64,000 bases of DNA from Flavobacterium humidisoli (GCF_023272795.1 NZ_CP096829.1:3410001-3474000); one strand, 5' to 3'; numbered from the stretch's first letter, positions 1 through 9,487 are shown. The notes: generated from the sequence alone by a model not told the origin. Program-made: numbers and translations.

Positions 1-1155
1 ATTGATTTACGTTTAGATCCAATGTCATTACAACGTTTGAAAGAAGCTGCTGAGAAAGCTAAGATTGAATTATCATCTTCTGCTGAAACAGAAATCAACT
101 TACCATACGTAACTGCTACTGCTTCTGGACCAAAACACTTAGTGAAAAAATTATCTAGAGCTAAATTTGAGCAATTATCTGATTCTTTAGTAAAACGTTC
201 TATGGAGCCAGTTGCTAAAGCATTAAAAGATGCAGGTTTATCTACATCTGATATTGACGAAGTTATCCTTGTAGGAGGTTCTACTCGTATGCCAAGAATC
301 GCTGACGAAGTTGAAAAATTCTTCGGTAAAAAAGCGTCTAAAGGTGTTAATCCTGATGAGGTTGTTGCTATTGGAGCTGCTATTCAAGGTGGAGTTTTAT
401 CTGGAGATGTAAAAGATGTATTGTTACTTGACGTAACACCTCTTTCTTTAGGTATCGAAACTATGGGTGGTGTATTGACTAAATTAATCGAGTCTAACAC
501 AACTATCCCAACTAAAAAATCTCAAGTATTCTCTACTGCTGCTGATTCTCAACCATCTGTTGAAATCCACGTATTACAAGGAGAAAGAGCGATGGCTGCT
601 GATAACAAAACTATCGGTCGTTTCCACTTAGATGGTATTCCACCAGCACCAAGAGGAGTTCCTCAAATCGAAGTAACTTTCGATATCGATGCTAATGGTA
701 TCATCAAAGTTTCTGCAACTGACAAAGGAACTGGAAAATCTCACGATATCCGTATCGAAGCTTCTTCTGGTTTAACAGCTGAAGAAATCGAAAAAATGAA
801 AAAAGATGCTGAAGCTAACGCTGATGCTGACAGAATTGCAAAAGAAAGAGCTGAGAAATTGAACGAAGCTGACAGTACTATCTTCCAAACTGAATCTCAA
901 TTGAAAGAGTTAGGAGATAAATTGACAGACGATCAAAAAACAGCTATCGAATACGCTTTAACTGAATTGAGAATGGCTCACCAATCTCAAGATCTTGACG
1001 CAATCCAAAAAGGATTAGACAATGTAAATGCAGCTTGGAAAACAGCTACAGAAGCAATGTATGCTCAAGGTGGTGAAGGACAACAAGCTGCTCCACAACA
1101 AGAGCAGTCTTCTGGAGACAATGTTGAAGACGTTGAATTCGAAGAAGTAAAATAA
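1..1155 (+). CDS. dnaK: Chaperone DnaK (Hsp70), C-terminal 384 residues
   Basis: This is the 3' part of the ATP-dependent cytoplasmic chaperone Hsp70, which folds nascent and stress-damaged proteins with DnaJ and GrpE. The frame is open from base 1, so roughly 240 N-terminal residues lie upstream of the window. Visible landmarks are the end of the ATPase domain ([13 protein letters not shown]), the interdomain linker and start of the substrate-binding domain ([17 protein letters not shown]), the beta-sandwich, the helical lid, and the acidic end DVEFEEVK typical of bacterial DnaK. An intrinsic terminator follows at 1203-1232. The identification is secure; only the start is missing. Confidence 0.97.
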   Translation: MDLRLDPMSLQRLKEAAEKAKIELSSSAETEINLPYVTATASGPKHLVKKLSRAKFEQLSDSLVKRSMEPVAKALKDAGLSTSDIDEVILVGGSTRMPRIADEVEKFFGKKASKGVNPDEVVAIGAAIQGGVLSGDVKDVLLLDVTPLSLGIETMGGVLTKLIESNTTIPTKKSQVFSTAADSQPSVEIHVLQGERAMAADNKTIGRFHLDGIPPAPRGVPQIEVTFDIDANGIIKVSATDKGTGKSHDIRIEASSGLTAEEIEKMKKDAEANADADRIAKERAEKLNEADSTIFQTESQLKELGDKLTDDQKTAIEYALTELRMAHQSQDLDAIQKGLDNVNAAWKTATEAMYAQGGEGQQAAPQQEQSSGDNVEDVEFEEVK

Positions 1156-1166
1156 TTTAATCGTAG

Positions 1167-1186
1167 AGACGCACCGCAGTGCGTCT
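1167..1186. repeat. Short intergenic palindrome after dnaK
   Basis: A perfect 8-bp inverted repeat (AGACGCAC, loop CGCA, GTGCGTCT) lies 11 bases past the dnaK stop. It has no proper T-tract, so it looks more like a dispersed palindromic element than the terminator, which is the next hairpin. I recall similar GAGACGCAC palindromes in many Bacteroidota genomes, but I could not check this. Confidence 0.6.
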
Positions 1187-1202
1187 TTACCATTGGAATA
1201 TA

Positions 1203-1232
1203 AAACCGAGTCAGAAATGGCTCGGTTTTTTT
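1203..1232 (+). terminator. Intrinsic terminator of dnaK
   Basis: An 8-bp stem (AAACCGAG / CTCGGTTT) with a 10-nt loop is followed by a run of T to 1232. It fits Rho-independent termination of the dnaK transcript. Confidence 0.85.
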
Positions 1233-1254
1233 GTGGGCAATATTTACGCTTATT

Positions 1255-1287
1255 AAACCCGACAGGTTTTTAAAACCTGTCGGGTTT
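1255..1287. repeat. 33-nt palindrome, copy 1 (REP-like, RAYT-associated)
   Basis: A perfect palindrome: arm AAACCCGACAGG, centre TTTTTAAAA, arm CCTGTCGGGTTT. An identical copy lies at 1918-1950. Together they frame the REP-associated transposase gene at 1300-1902, each within 16 bases of a gene end. The location suggests that these are the substrate-type hairpins of that transposase. The hairpin could also terminate transcription in either direction. Confidence 0.85.
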
Positions 1288-1299
1288 GCTAAAAAGAAA

Positions 1300-1902
1300 T
1301 TATAAATTTAAAAATTCTTCAAGAGAAGCAAAATTTTCTCTTTGGTCATGAAAAGTTTTTAAGTTATCAGTATTTTTAAATAATAATAATACTTTTTCAC
1401 GTTTTAATTTAGTGGGTTTTTCAGATATGCAAGTCAAATAAGAGCTCCAAGGATATTCTATTGGATGATCGCAAAAACCATGATTTACAGGGTTGTAATG
1501 AATATATTTTATAACAGAACGTAAGTAAGCGTCATTATCAATTAATTTTCTTCTAAAAGGCCTTTCAAATAAAGCGCCGTGTCTGTTATATCCTTTGTTG
1601 ATGGCTTTTGTATAAGAGTTAAATAAATTTCCAAATGATTGATGTGGAGGGATTATTTTTTTAATTTCATGTTCTTTGTGAGTTTTTAGGATTTCTTCGA
1701 AAGTTTTAATTCTTACTAATAGATGGAAATGATTTTTTAGTAAACACCAAGCCAATGTTTCCGCAATTGGATCAATATGCTTAGTGTAAAGCATTAAGAA
1801 ATACTCATGATTTCTATTTTCTTTAAATAAATTTTCGCTGTTAATTCCTCGATTATAAATATGATAATATTTTCCAGATTCAAGAGTTTGAGTTTTTCGC
1901 AT
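1300..1902 (-). CDS. REP-associated tyrosine transposase (RAYT, Y1/HUH family)
   Basis: A 200-residue protein of the Y1 (IS200/TnpA_REP) single-strand DNA transposase superfamily. The HUH metal motif is visible as H58-F-H60 in KNHFHLLV, preceded by the family-typical start GKYYHIYNRGI. A Tyr-containing helix (AYLRSVIKYIHYNPV, about 126-138) should hold the nucleophilic tyrosine; Y126 and Y133 are the candidates. RAYTs are domesticated, usually single-copy transposases linked to REP palindromes. The two identical palindromes beside this gene fit that link. The frame is intact, so the protein may be active. It stands alone between dnaK and corA. Confidence 0.9.
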   Translation of the reverse strand: MRKTQTLESGKYYHIYNRGINSENLFKENRNHEYFLMLYTKHIDPIAETLAWCLLKNHFHLLVRIKTFEEILKTHKEHEIKKIIPPHQSFGNLFNSYTKAINKGYNRHGALFERPFRRKLIDNDAYLRSVIKYIHYNPVNHGFCDHPIEYPWSSYLTCISEKPTKLKREKVLLLFKNTDNLKTFHDQRENFASLEEFLNL

Positions 1903-1917
1903 TATTAATATGTTGAG

Positions 1918-1950
1918 AAACCCGACAGGTTTTTAAAACCTGTCGGGTTT
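1918..1950. repeat. 33-nt palindrome, copy 2 (REP-like, RAYT-associated)
   Basis: Identical over all 33 bases to the palindrome at 1255-1287. It lies 15 bases upstream of the transposase start codon (minus strand). The pair therefore brackets the gene as the terminal palindromes of a possible RAYT/REP unit of about 0.7 kb. Confidence 0.85.
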
Positions 1951-2070
1951 AATTTGAAAAAGTAGTAAAAATACTATATTTTTTTAATTTCCTGCCTTTT
2001 TCACAAACTGATAATTGTCATTTCCTGTTCGAATTCTTTTTCGTAATATTACTAATGTAAATTTTCATGG

Positions 2071-3144
2071 ATGAGAAAGATCAAATACAAGAAAGGACGT
2101 AAGTTGCAACACATTACCTTAGAGTATACTGGCACGCATAAAGAGCACGAAACAGAAATGCAACTTTTTGTTTATGATGATAGTGATGTTGTTGAATATG
2201 ATAAGTTTACAGTTCTTGCCCTTAATTCTTGTTTTGATTATACTAAAAACAATTGGCTCAATATTCATGGTTTAAATGATATTAATCTGATAAAAACTAT
2301 CGGAGCGCATTTTAAGCTTGACGATTTTCTTTTAGCGGATATCTTAAACACAACTAAAAGAACCAAATTAGAAGAACAGCAAAATGTTTTATTCTTTAAT
2401 ATAAAATCACTTTTACCATCTGAGTATTCGGACAATCTTAGTGTTGAGCAGATCAGTTTTATTTTGAAAGAGGGAATTCTAATTTCTTTTCAGGAAAAGC
2501 GAAGTGATTTTTTTACCCATATCCGCGAGCGTCTTCGCACTCATGCAGGAATTGTAAGAACTAAAAAAGTGGATTATCTCCTTTATTTATTGCTTGATGC
2601 TGTAATGGAAAACTTCTATATTACTATTGAAGATGAGGAAGATAAAATTGAAGAATTAATTAATCAGGCTAAAAAAGGAGCGCACCCTGTTATTCTTGAA
2701 AAAATTGAAAATCATCGCGATAATTTTAATTTTTTAAAACGTTCCATTGTGCCGCTTCGAGATTCGTTATACTACTTAAAAACAATTAAGGATGACGATG
2801 AATCAAACGGTTTAATTCAAAAAGAAACATTTAATTTCTTTATCAGGCTGCATCAAAAAAGCTTAGAGCTTTTGGAGCAGATAGAATCTGATATGAGTGC
2901 ACTGGAAAGTGCCTCAAACTTTTATTTCTCAGAGCAAAGCCGAAAAATGAACGAAATTATGAAAACGCTGACAATTATTTCAGCAATCTTTATTCCGCTT
3001 ACTTTTATTGTTGGAGTGTACGGAATGAACTTTGAAAACATGCCAGAACTTAAAACCCAAAATGGCTATTTTGTTGTCATGGGTATTATGTTCTTGCTTG
3101 TAGTCGCCCTGATCATTTATTTTAAAAAAAGACGCTGGTTTTAA
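2071..3144 (+). CDS. corA: CorA-type magnesium/cobalt transporter
   Basis: A 357-residue inner-membrane divalent cation channel of the CorA family, which takes up Mg2+ (also Co2+ or Ni2+) as a homopentamer. The long N-terminal part is the acidic/helical cytoplasmic domain. The C-terminus has two membrane segments (about 298-316 and 333-351) separated by the diagnostic YGMN selectivity motif at 317-320, and ends in a basic tail (FKKRRWF). Length and topology are normal for the family. No riboswitch-like leader was seen. It is a single-gene unit, with pta starting 66 bases downstream behind its own -7 box. Confidence 0.95.
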   Translation: MRKIKYKKGRKLQHITLEYTGTHKEHETEMQLFVYDDSDVVEYDKFTVLALNSCFDYTKNNWLNIHGLNDINLIKTIGAHFKLDDFLLADILNTTKRTKLEEQQNVLFFNIKSLLPSEYSDNLSVEQISFILKEGILISFQEKRSDFFTHIRERLRTHAGIVRTKKVDYLLYLLLDAVMENFYITIEDEEDKIEELINQAKKGAHPVILEKIENHRDNFNFLKRSIVPLRDSLYYLKTIKDDDESNGLIQKETFNFFIRLHQKSLELLEQIESDMSALESASNFYFSEQSRKMNEIMKTLTIISAIFIPLTFIVGVYGMNFENMPELKTQNGYFVVMGIMFLLVVALIIYFKKRRWF

Positions 3145-3177
3145 CATTTGTTACAACCCAGAGAAGTAGTATTTATG

Positions 3178-3185
3178 TAATTTTG
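3178..3185 (+). promoter_or_regulatory. Bacteroidota -7 box upstream of pta
   Basis: TAATTTTG matches the Bacteroidota -7 consensus TAnnTTTG exactly and lies 25 bases before the pta start. The nearest upstream TTG (3148-3150) is 27 nt away, longer than the usual 19-23, so the -33 element is weak or uses another sequence. Confidence 0.5.
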
Positions 3186-3210
3186 TTATTTAGAATAAAT
3201 ATAAATAATC

Positions 3211-5304
3211 ATGAGTAAAGCAATATATATAGCCACTAGCGACCATAATAGTGGTAAATCAATTATAACGCTCGGTTTGATGAGTATCTTAATTGGTAAA
3301 ACGGCTAAAGTAGGATATTTTAGACCTATAATCGAAGATTTTGTGGATGGTGAGGTAGATAATCATATCGAAACTGTTTTGTCGTATTTTAACCTTGATA
3401 TTCCGTTTGACGATGCGTATGCTATTACCAAAAGCAGGTTAATCAAAAAAAAGAATAAAGGTAAGATAGGAGAGGTTCTCGACTTAATTATTGAGAAATA
3501 TAAGAAGCTGGAAGAACGATTTGACTTTGTTTTGGTTGAAGGAACAAGTTTTACGGGAGAGGGAACTTCTATCGAATTGGATTTAAATGTTTTAATTGCC
3601 AAAAACCTCGGAATTCCAACCATAATTGTAGGTTCAGGAGTTGGTAAAACCTTAGAAGAACTTTTAGATAGTTTATACTTGGTTTATGATTCTTTCAAAG
3701 TAAAAGAGGTTGAAGTATTATCAGTTTTTGCCAATAAGGTGCAACCAGAAAATATAGAATTGGTTACTACTAGTTTACAAAAAAGTTTGCCTTCAAATGT
3801 TTTGATTAATACAATTCCACTTATAGCGAGTTTGAATAATCCGACAATGCAAGAAATTGTACACGAATTGAATGCTAAAGTGCTGTTTGGAGAAAATTAT
3901 TTGAATAATGAAATTGGACATTATAGTGTAGGAGCAATGCAATTGCATAATTATCTAGTTCATTTGCATGACAATGCGTTAGTTATTACTCCAGGGGACC
4001 GTTCTGATATTATTTTAGGAGCTTTACAAGCAAATGAATCAGCAAATTACCCAACAATTTCAGGAATTATCCTGACAGGTAATATTGTTCCAGAAGAAAG
4101 TATTTTAAAGCTTATAGAAGGGCTTTCTGCTATTGTTCCGATTATTGCCGTTGATGGAGGAACATATCATATTACCAATAAAATAGGTTCGATTAAATCG
4201 GAGATTTACGCTAATAATACACATAAGATTGAAACCTCAATTAACACTTTTGAAAAGTACGTTCAAATTGAAGCGCTATCGCAAAGAGTAATCACTTTCC
4301 AGCCTGAGGGAATGACGCCAAAAATGTTTCAATATAACATGGTTAAAAGAGCTAAGCAGCATAGAAAACATATTGTTTTGCCAGAAGGGAATGATGACCG
4401 AATTATTGTTGCAGCTTCAAGATTATTAGATATGGATGTGGTTGATATTTCTATTATTGGAGACAAAAAACAAATTGAAAGCAAAGTTGCAGAACTAGGG
4501 CTTACATTTGATTTTTCTAAAGTAAACATCATCAATCCGATAGAATCTGAAATGTATGAGGATTATGCTAATACGTATTATGAGCTTAGAAAAGCGAAAA
4601 ACGTAAGCATCACAATGGCAAGAGATTTAATGGAAGATGTTTCGTATTTTGGAACTATGATGGTCTACAAAGGACACGCAGACGGAATGGTTTCGGGTGC
4701 AGCGCATACAACGCAGCACACCATTTTACCAGCATTGCAGTTCATTAAAACAAAACCGAATTCATCTGTGGTTTCCTCTGTGTTCTTTATGTGTTTAGAA
4801 GATCGAGTTTCTGTTTTTGGAGATTGCGCCATTAATCCAAATCCAACAGCAGAACAATTGGCAGAAATTGCAATTTCTTCTGCAGAATCAAGTTTAGCTT
4901 TCGGAATTGAACCAAAAATTGCGATGCTTTCTTATTCTTCTGGATCATCTGGAAAAGGTGATGAAGTAGACAAAGTAAGAGCGGCAACGGCAATCGTAAA
5001 AGAAAAAAGACCAGATTTAAAAATTGAAGGACCAATTCAATACGATGCTGCGGTAGATTTAACTGTAGGAAAAAGTAAAATGCCAGATTCAGAAGTAGCA
5101 GGGCAAGCAAGCGTATTAATTTTCCCTGATTTAAACACAGGAAATAATACGTATAAAGCCGTTCAAAGAGAAACTGGAGCTTTGGCAATCGGACCAATGT
5201 TACAAGGTCTAAACAAACCTGTAAACGATTTAAGCCGTGGCTGTACTGTGGATGATATTATTAATACAGTTGTAATTACGGCCATTCAAGCGCAAGGAAT
5301 GTAA
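3211..5304 (+). CDS. pta: Phosphate acetyltransferase, long three-domain form
   Basis: A 697-residue enzyme that interconverts acetyl-CoA and acetyl phosphate; it works with the acetate kinase just downstream to make ATP and acetate. The N-terminus (ATSDHNSGKSIITLGLM, P-loop-like) is the BioD/dethiobiotin-synthetase-like domain of long Pta proteins. A DRTGG-type middle domain follows, and the catalytic phosphotransacetylase domain starts near residue 375 (KHIVLPEGNDDRI) and runs to the end, with SYSSGSSGKG and GPIQYDAAVD motifs. Its length matches the long class seen in E. coli. The 88-base gap to ackA holds a repeat, but the two genes probably form one operon. Confidence 0.96.
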   Translation: MSKAIYIATSDHNSGKSIITLGLMSILIGKTAKVGYFRPIIEDFVDGEVDNHIETVLSYFNLDIPFDDAYAITKSRLIKKKNKGKIGEVLDLIIEKYKKLEERFDFVLVEGTSFTGEGTSIELDLNVLIAKNLGIPTIIVGSGVGKTLEELLDSLYLVYDSFKVKEVEVLSVFANKVQPENIELVTTSLQKSLPSNVLINTIPLIASLNNPTMQEIVHELNAKVLFGENYLNNEIGHYSVGAMQLHNYLVHLHDNALVITPGDRSDIILGALQANESANYPTISGIILTGNIVPEESILKLIEGLSAIVPIIAVDGGTYHITNKIGSIKSEIYANNTHKIETSINTFEKYVQIEALSQRVITFQPEGMTPKMFQYNMVKRAKQHRKHIVLPEGNDDRIIVAASRLLDMDVVDISIIGDKKQIESKVAELGLTFDFSKVNIINPIESEMYEDYANTYYELRKAKNVSITMARDLMEDVSYFGTMMVYKGHADGMVSGAAHTTQHTILPALQFIKTKPNSSVVSSVFFMCLEDRVSVFGDCAINPNPTAEQLAEIAISSAESSLAFGIEPKIAMLSYSSGSSGKGDEVDKVRAATAIVKEKRPDLKIEGPIQYDAAVDLTVGKSKMPDSEVAGQASVLIFPDLNTGNNTYKAVQRETGALAIGPMLQGLNKPVNDLSRGCTVDDIINTVVITAIQAQGM

Positions 5305-5350
5305 ATCAATTGAAAATTGAGAATTAGAAATTAAATAATAAACTAAAAAT

Positions 5351-5390
5351 CTTAGAATCTTAGATTCTTAGAGCCTTAGCAACTTAAAAA
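5351..5390 (+). repeat. Five-unit 8-bp-period repeat (CTTAGnnn), copy 1
   Basis: Five consecutive 8-mers read CTTAGAAT, CTTAGATT, CTTAGAGC, CTTAGCAA and CTTAAAAA, between pta and ackA. A related 40-bp array lies at 43254-43293. The two copies agree unit by unit, which suggests one dispersed element rather than two separate local expansions. It ends just before the ackA start codon, so it forms part of the leader. Confidence 0.7.
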
Positions 5391-5392
5391 GA

Positions 5393-6577
5393 ATGAAAAT
5401 ACTAATTATAAACTCAGGAAGTTCTTCAATTAAATACCAATTAATGGTAATGCCAGAAAACGAAGTCATCTGTTCTGGAATGATTGATAGAATTGGTTTA
5501 GAAACTTCAAATATAACTTTTAAAACAGCAACCGCTTCAATCGAAGAAATGCTTGCGATTCCGAATCATAAAGTAGGTTTGCAAAAAGTAGCCAATATGC
5601 TTTTGGATGCTGAAAAAGGAGTTATTAAATCAACTTCAGAAATTTCGGCTGTTGGTCATCGTGTGGTGCATGGAGGAAGCGATTTTAGCGATACCGTAAA
5701 AATCGATGGAAGAGTTAAAGAAAAGATTAAACAGCTTTTTGAATTGGCTCCTTTGCATAATCCAGCAAATTTAGAAGGAATTAATGTAGCAGAAGAAATT
5801 TTCAGTTCAGCAGAGCAAATAGCCGTTTTTGATACTGCTTTTCATCAGACTATGCCAGAAGTAGCGTATAAGTATGCTATTCCAAATTATCTTTTAACAG
5901 AAAATAAAGTTCGTGTTTATGGTTTTCATGGAACGAGCCATAAATATGTATCTGAAAAAGCCATTAATTATTTAGAAAAAAATTCTAAAGTAATTACGAT
6001 TCACTTAGGAAATGGCTGCAGTATGGCCGCTGTTAAAAATGGAAAATGTATTGATACCTCAATGGGATTTTCTCCTTCTAATGGTTTGATTATGGGAACT
6101 CGTGCGGGTGATATCGATCAGTCTGTGGTTTTTTATATGATTAAAAATTTAGGTTATACTCCTGATGAGGTAAATGCTGTTTTACTGAAACAAAGTGGTA
6201 TGCTTGGACTTACAGGCTATAGTGATTTGCGTGATATTGAAGCTGAAGCAGAAAAAGGCAATAAAGATTGTCTGCTGGCATTACAGATGAATGCCTATAG
6301 AATCAGAAAAACGATTGGTGCTTATGTAGCGGCTTTAAACGGACTCGATGCTATTGTTTTTACTGCGGGAATTGGAGAAAACTCATCATATATGCGTAAT
6401 TTGATTTGTACAGACATGGATTATTTCGGCATTCAAATTGACGCAGCAAAAAATCAAATTCGCTCTAAAGAATTGAGAGAAATCAATACAGCAGATTCAA
6501 CCGTAAAAGTTTTGGTTGTGCCAACAGACGAGGAATATGAAATTGCAAATCAGGTTTATCAATTACTTGAAAATTAG
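5393..6577 (+). CDS. ackA: Acetate kinase
   Basis: A 394-residue ASKHA-fold kinase that converts acetyl phosphate and ADP to acetate and ATP, the second half of the Pta-AckA pathway. The N-terminal phosphate loop INSGSSSIKYQ (6-16), GHRVVHGG, the DTAFHQTMP region, HLGNGCS, GTRAGDIDQ and GIGENSS are all typical AckA motifs. Length is normal. It follows pta by 88 bases on the same strand and ends at a clear intrinsic terminator (6602-6626), so the pair forms one transcription unit. Confidence 0.97.
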   Translation: MKILIINSGSSSIKYQLMVMPENEVICSGMIDRIGLETSNITFKTATASIEEMLAIPNHKVGLQKVANMLLDAEKGVIKSTSEISAVGHRVVHGGSDFSDTVKIDGRVKEKIKQLFELAPLHNPANLEGINVAEEIFSSAEQIAVFDTAFHQTMPEVAYKYAIPNYLLTENKVRVYGFHGTSHKYVSEKAINYLEKNSKVITIHLGNGCSMAAVKNGKCIDTSMGFSPSNGLIMGTRAGDIDQSVVFYMIKNLGYTPDEVNAVLLKQSGMLGLTGYSDLRDIEAEAEKGNKDCLLALQMNAYRIRKTIGAYVAALNGLDAIVFTAGIGENSSYMRNLICTDMDYFGIQIDAAKNQIRSKELREINTADSTVKVLVVPTDEEYEIANQVYQLLEN

Positions 6578-6601
6578 AAAGTTTTATTTTAAACTTAATT
6601 T

Positions 6602-6626
6602 AGGCTCCTTTTTGGAGCCTTTTTTT
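6602..6626 (+). terminator. Intrinsic terminator of pta-ackA
   Basis: A perfect 7-bp stem (AGGCTCC / GGAGCCT) with a TTTTT loop, followed by T7, lies 25 bases past the ackA stop. Confidence 0.9.
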
Positions 6627-6652
6627 ATGCTTTCAGTTTAAGTTTTTGTCAG

Positions 6653-6660
6653 TATCTTTG
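6653..6660 (+). promoter_or_regulatory. -7 box of the regulator gene
   Basis: TATCTTTG matches TAnnTTTG exactly, 19 bases before the TTG start at 6679. It lies downstream of the alternative TTG at 6646, so a transcript from here cannot encode the longer form. No convincing TTG -33 box was found at the standard distance. Confidence 0.5.
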
Positions 6661-6678
6661 AATTTAAAAACGAATATC

Positions 6679-9423
6679 TTGAAATCGATACTATTTAAAT
6701 CAGTTTTCTTCTTTTTCATCGCTTTACAACTTCAAGCCCAAGAATTACTTCCTTTTGTAGAAAATTACAGTAAGTCTGATTATCAAGGTGATAATCAAAT
6801 TTGGAATGTGGCACAAGGAAATGATAATGCGATGTATTTTGCCAATAATCACTACTTGCTTCGTTACGACGGAGTAAAATGGGAAAAATATACACTTCCA
6901 AACAAAACTATCATTCGATCTATCCTGATTGAGGGAGATAAAATCTATTCTGGTTCTTATAAAGAATTTGGGTATTGGTATAGAAAGAAAGGTACTATGC
7001 ACTATGTTTCTATTACCAAAAATCTCAGATTATTTGATGAGAAAGACAACGAGGAAATTTGGAAAATATTCAGATTTAATGGTTCTCTTTATTTTCAGTC
7101 TTTTAATGATGTTTTTATTTATAACGGAAAAACAATTAAGAAAATTAAATTTCCATTTCTTATTTCGTATTGTTTTGGAGTAGATAAAGATTTATATGTT
7201 GCTTCTGTTAGGGATGGAATTTTTAAAATGAATGGTAAATACATTGCCAATCCAAAAGGTTGGAATGTTTTGAAAAATACGGTTGTTCATGCCATAGAAA
7301 AGTATAAAAACCAGACTTACATCTTTACACAGAAAAAAGGAGTTTTTATTGTAGAAAAAAATGGATTAAGAAGTTGGGATCATCCAATAAACGAAGTTTT
7401 AAAATCGGCTACAATTAATGTGGCAAAATTTGTCAAAAATGAAAAACTAATTGTGGGCACTGGAAATCGTGGAATTTTCATTTTAGATTTAAAAAACAAT
7501 TCATTCAAAAATATTGAACGCAATAATGTTTTAATGAATAATTCGGTTTTAAGTTTAGGGTTGGATAAAGAAAATGATTTGTGGGTTGGTCTAGATAATG
7601 GTATTGCACACGTTGAGGTTAATTCTCCTATTTCTTTCTTTTATGATAATTCTGGACTTTTAGGATCAGTTTATGCAGTTGCTTCAATTAATAAAGGCTA
7701 TTTAATTGCTTCCAATCATGGAATTTTTGAATATAGTTCTGGAAAATTTAATATGATGCCTAATACGCAAGGGCAGGGCTGGAATATTTCTCTCATTGAC
7801 GGAAAATATATTATAGGTCATAATGATGGTACTTTTTCGTACGAAAATAATACTTTGACCAAAATAAATGGCGTTAGCGGAGGTTGGAATATGTCTAAGA
7901 GTAGTATTAATGACACTTATTTTCAGTCAACTTACAGCGGTATTCTGGTTTATGACGATCCCTCAAATATGTCCCATTATAAAATCATAAAAGATCTTGC
8001 AAAACCTATAAAATATGTAGCTCAAAATAAAAAGAATGAAATTTGGGCTGCAGATAATTATCGTGGTTTGTATCGTGTTTTACTGAATGATAATTACAAC
8101 ACGTTAAAAGTTGAAAATGTTACTCAGCAGAGTAAAATACAAAACGATTTTGGGATAAAGATTTTTGAGTTTAGAAAAGAAATACTTTTTCTAATTAATG
8201 ATTCTTGGTATACCTACAATTCGATATCTGGTAAATTGGAAGAAAATGAATTGTTTAGTACAAGTTTTAAAAATGTAACAGATATTGTTTCCATAGACGA
8301 TGATCATTTTATGGTTCTGCAAAACGGAATCTTATATCATATTTACGCAGAAGGAAACAAGTTTGTGTGGAATATTATTCAGGAGAAATATTATAAAGGA
8401 AAATTAATCAATGAGAATTTAAGGATTTTCAAGAAAGATAATTATTACCTGTTTAATCTCGATGACGGATTTGTTTCACTTAAACTTGAATATGAAAACA
8501 AACAAAATTCTGGAGTAAAAATTGAAGCATTTAGTAATGATATTTTAGTTCCAAGTGAAGAGAAAGTTAAATTCAATACAGAATTAAAGATTAACGTTAT
8601 TTCTGGAATTTATGGTGCGAGCAGACCAAATTTGTTTTACAAACTCGATAAGGAAAAAGAATTTATCTCTATTTCAGACGGATTAATCGTTTTAAACAAT
8701 TTAAGCAGTGGAGATCATACGGTAGAAATATTCAAACACGATGGATCAACTTATGATAAAGTTTCTTCTTATAAATTTAAAGTTGCCGAACCATGGTATT
8801 TTTCTTTTTGGATGATTCTGTTGTATCTTCTGGTTGTTGGAGCAGTTTTATTTTTCTATTATAAATGGAATAAACTTCGTTATATGCAGAAACTAAAACT
8901 GCAGGCCGAAGAATTAAAACATCAGAGAGAAATTCTTGAGATGGAGTTGAAGAAAGAAAACGAACTCAATATTCAGGAATATGAAAAACATATCTTGGAA
9001 TTAGAATTGCAGGCAAAATCTTCAGAAGTAGCAGGTAAATCTTTATCAATCGCTAAACAAACAGAAATGATTGATAAAATTCAAGGTATTTTGGAAACCG
9101 AAAAAGATTTTGGCAAACTTAAAAATGAAATTAGAAAAGCGATTAAGATCAATGAAGTGAATAAGCACGAATGGGAAACTTTTGAAACAAATCTGAATCA
9201 AATTCACAATGAGTTTATCATTAACCTTTCTAAAAAATATCCACAATTAACTCCAAAGGATATAAAACTGTGTGTTTATCTAAAAATGAACCTTTCTTCT
9301 AAAGAAATCGCACCTATGATGAATATCTCTTTTAGAGGTGTAGAATTGCATAGATATCGTCTTAGAAAGAAGCTAAACCTTACTCAAGACGAAAACCTGT
9401 CAAAGTTTTTATTAACTCTGTAA
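6679..9423 (+). CDS. Membrane-anchored propeller/Y_Y_Y/LuxR-type transcriptional regulator
   Basis: A sensor-regulator of about 914 residues, of the kind that sits beside Bacteroidota carbohydrate loci. From a TTG start at 6679 it has a signal peptide (MKSILFKSVFFFFIALQLQAQ). Then follow two-component-regulator-propeller repeats (for example NDLWVGLDNGIAHV), a Y_Y_Y-like Ig domain ending near FKVAEPWYFSFW, one membrane helix, a long coiled coil, and a C-terminal LuxR-type helix-turn-helix (LTPKDIKLCVYLKMNLSSKE). No histidine kinase or receiver domain is visible, so sensing and DNA binding are in one protein. It directly precedes susC and probably controls it. A TTG at 6646 would add 11 residues but lies before the -7 box. 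Confidence 0.85.
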   Translation: MKSILFKSVFFFFIALQLQAQELLPFVENYSKSDYQGDNQIWNVAQGNDNAMYFANNHYLLRYDGVKWEKYTLPNKTIIRSILIEGDKIYSGSYKEFGYWYRKKGTMHYVSITKNLRLFDEKDNEEIWKIFRFNGSLYFQSFNDVFIYNGKTIKKIKFPFLISYCFGVDKDLYVASVRDGIFKMNGKYIANPKGWNVLKNTVVHAIEKYKNQTYIFTQKKGVFIVEKNGLRSWDHPINEVLKSATINVAKFVKNEKLIVGTGNRGIFILDLKNNSFKNIERNNVLMNNSVLSLGLDKENDLWVGLDNGIAHVEVNSPISFFYDNSGLLGSVYAVASINKGYLIASNHGIFEYSSGKFNMMPNTQGQGWNISLIDGKYIIGHNDGTFSYENNTLTKINGVSGGWNMSKSSINDTYFQSTYSGILVYDDPSNMSHYKIIKDLAKPIKYVAQNKKNEIWAADNYRGLYRVLLNDNYNTLKVENVTQQSKIQNDFGIKIFEFRKEILFLINDSWYTYNSISGKLEENELFSTSFKNVTDIVSIDDDHFMVLQNGILYHIYAEGNKFVWNIIQEKYYKGKLINENLRIFKKDNYYLFNLDDGFVSLKLEYENKQNSGVKIEAFSNDILVPSEEKVKFNTELKINVISGIYGASRPNLFYKLDKEKEFISISDGLIVLNNLSSGDHTVEIFKHDGSTYDKVSSYKFKVAEPWYFSFWMILLYLLVVGAVLFFYYKWNKLRYMQKLKLQAEELKHQREILEMELKKENELNIQEYEKHILELELQAKSSEVAGKSLSIAKQTEMIDKIQGILETEKDFGKLKNEIRKAIKINEVNKHEWETFETNLNQIHNEFIINLSKKYPQLTPKDIKLCVYLKMNLSSKEIAPMMNISFRGVELHRYRLRKKLNLTQDENLSKFLLTL

Positions 9424-9487
9424 GATTTGGTTTTGTTTTTTACAGAATTTATATTTTTCAATAGTATTTTTTATATAATTACGATAC

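Noticed and set aside
4832-5197. 121-codon minus-strand frame inside pta
   Set aside because: Lies wholly within the conserved catalytic domain of Pta; the product is Leu/Phe-rich, as reverse frames of Gln/Lys/Glu-rich genes are.
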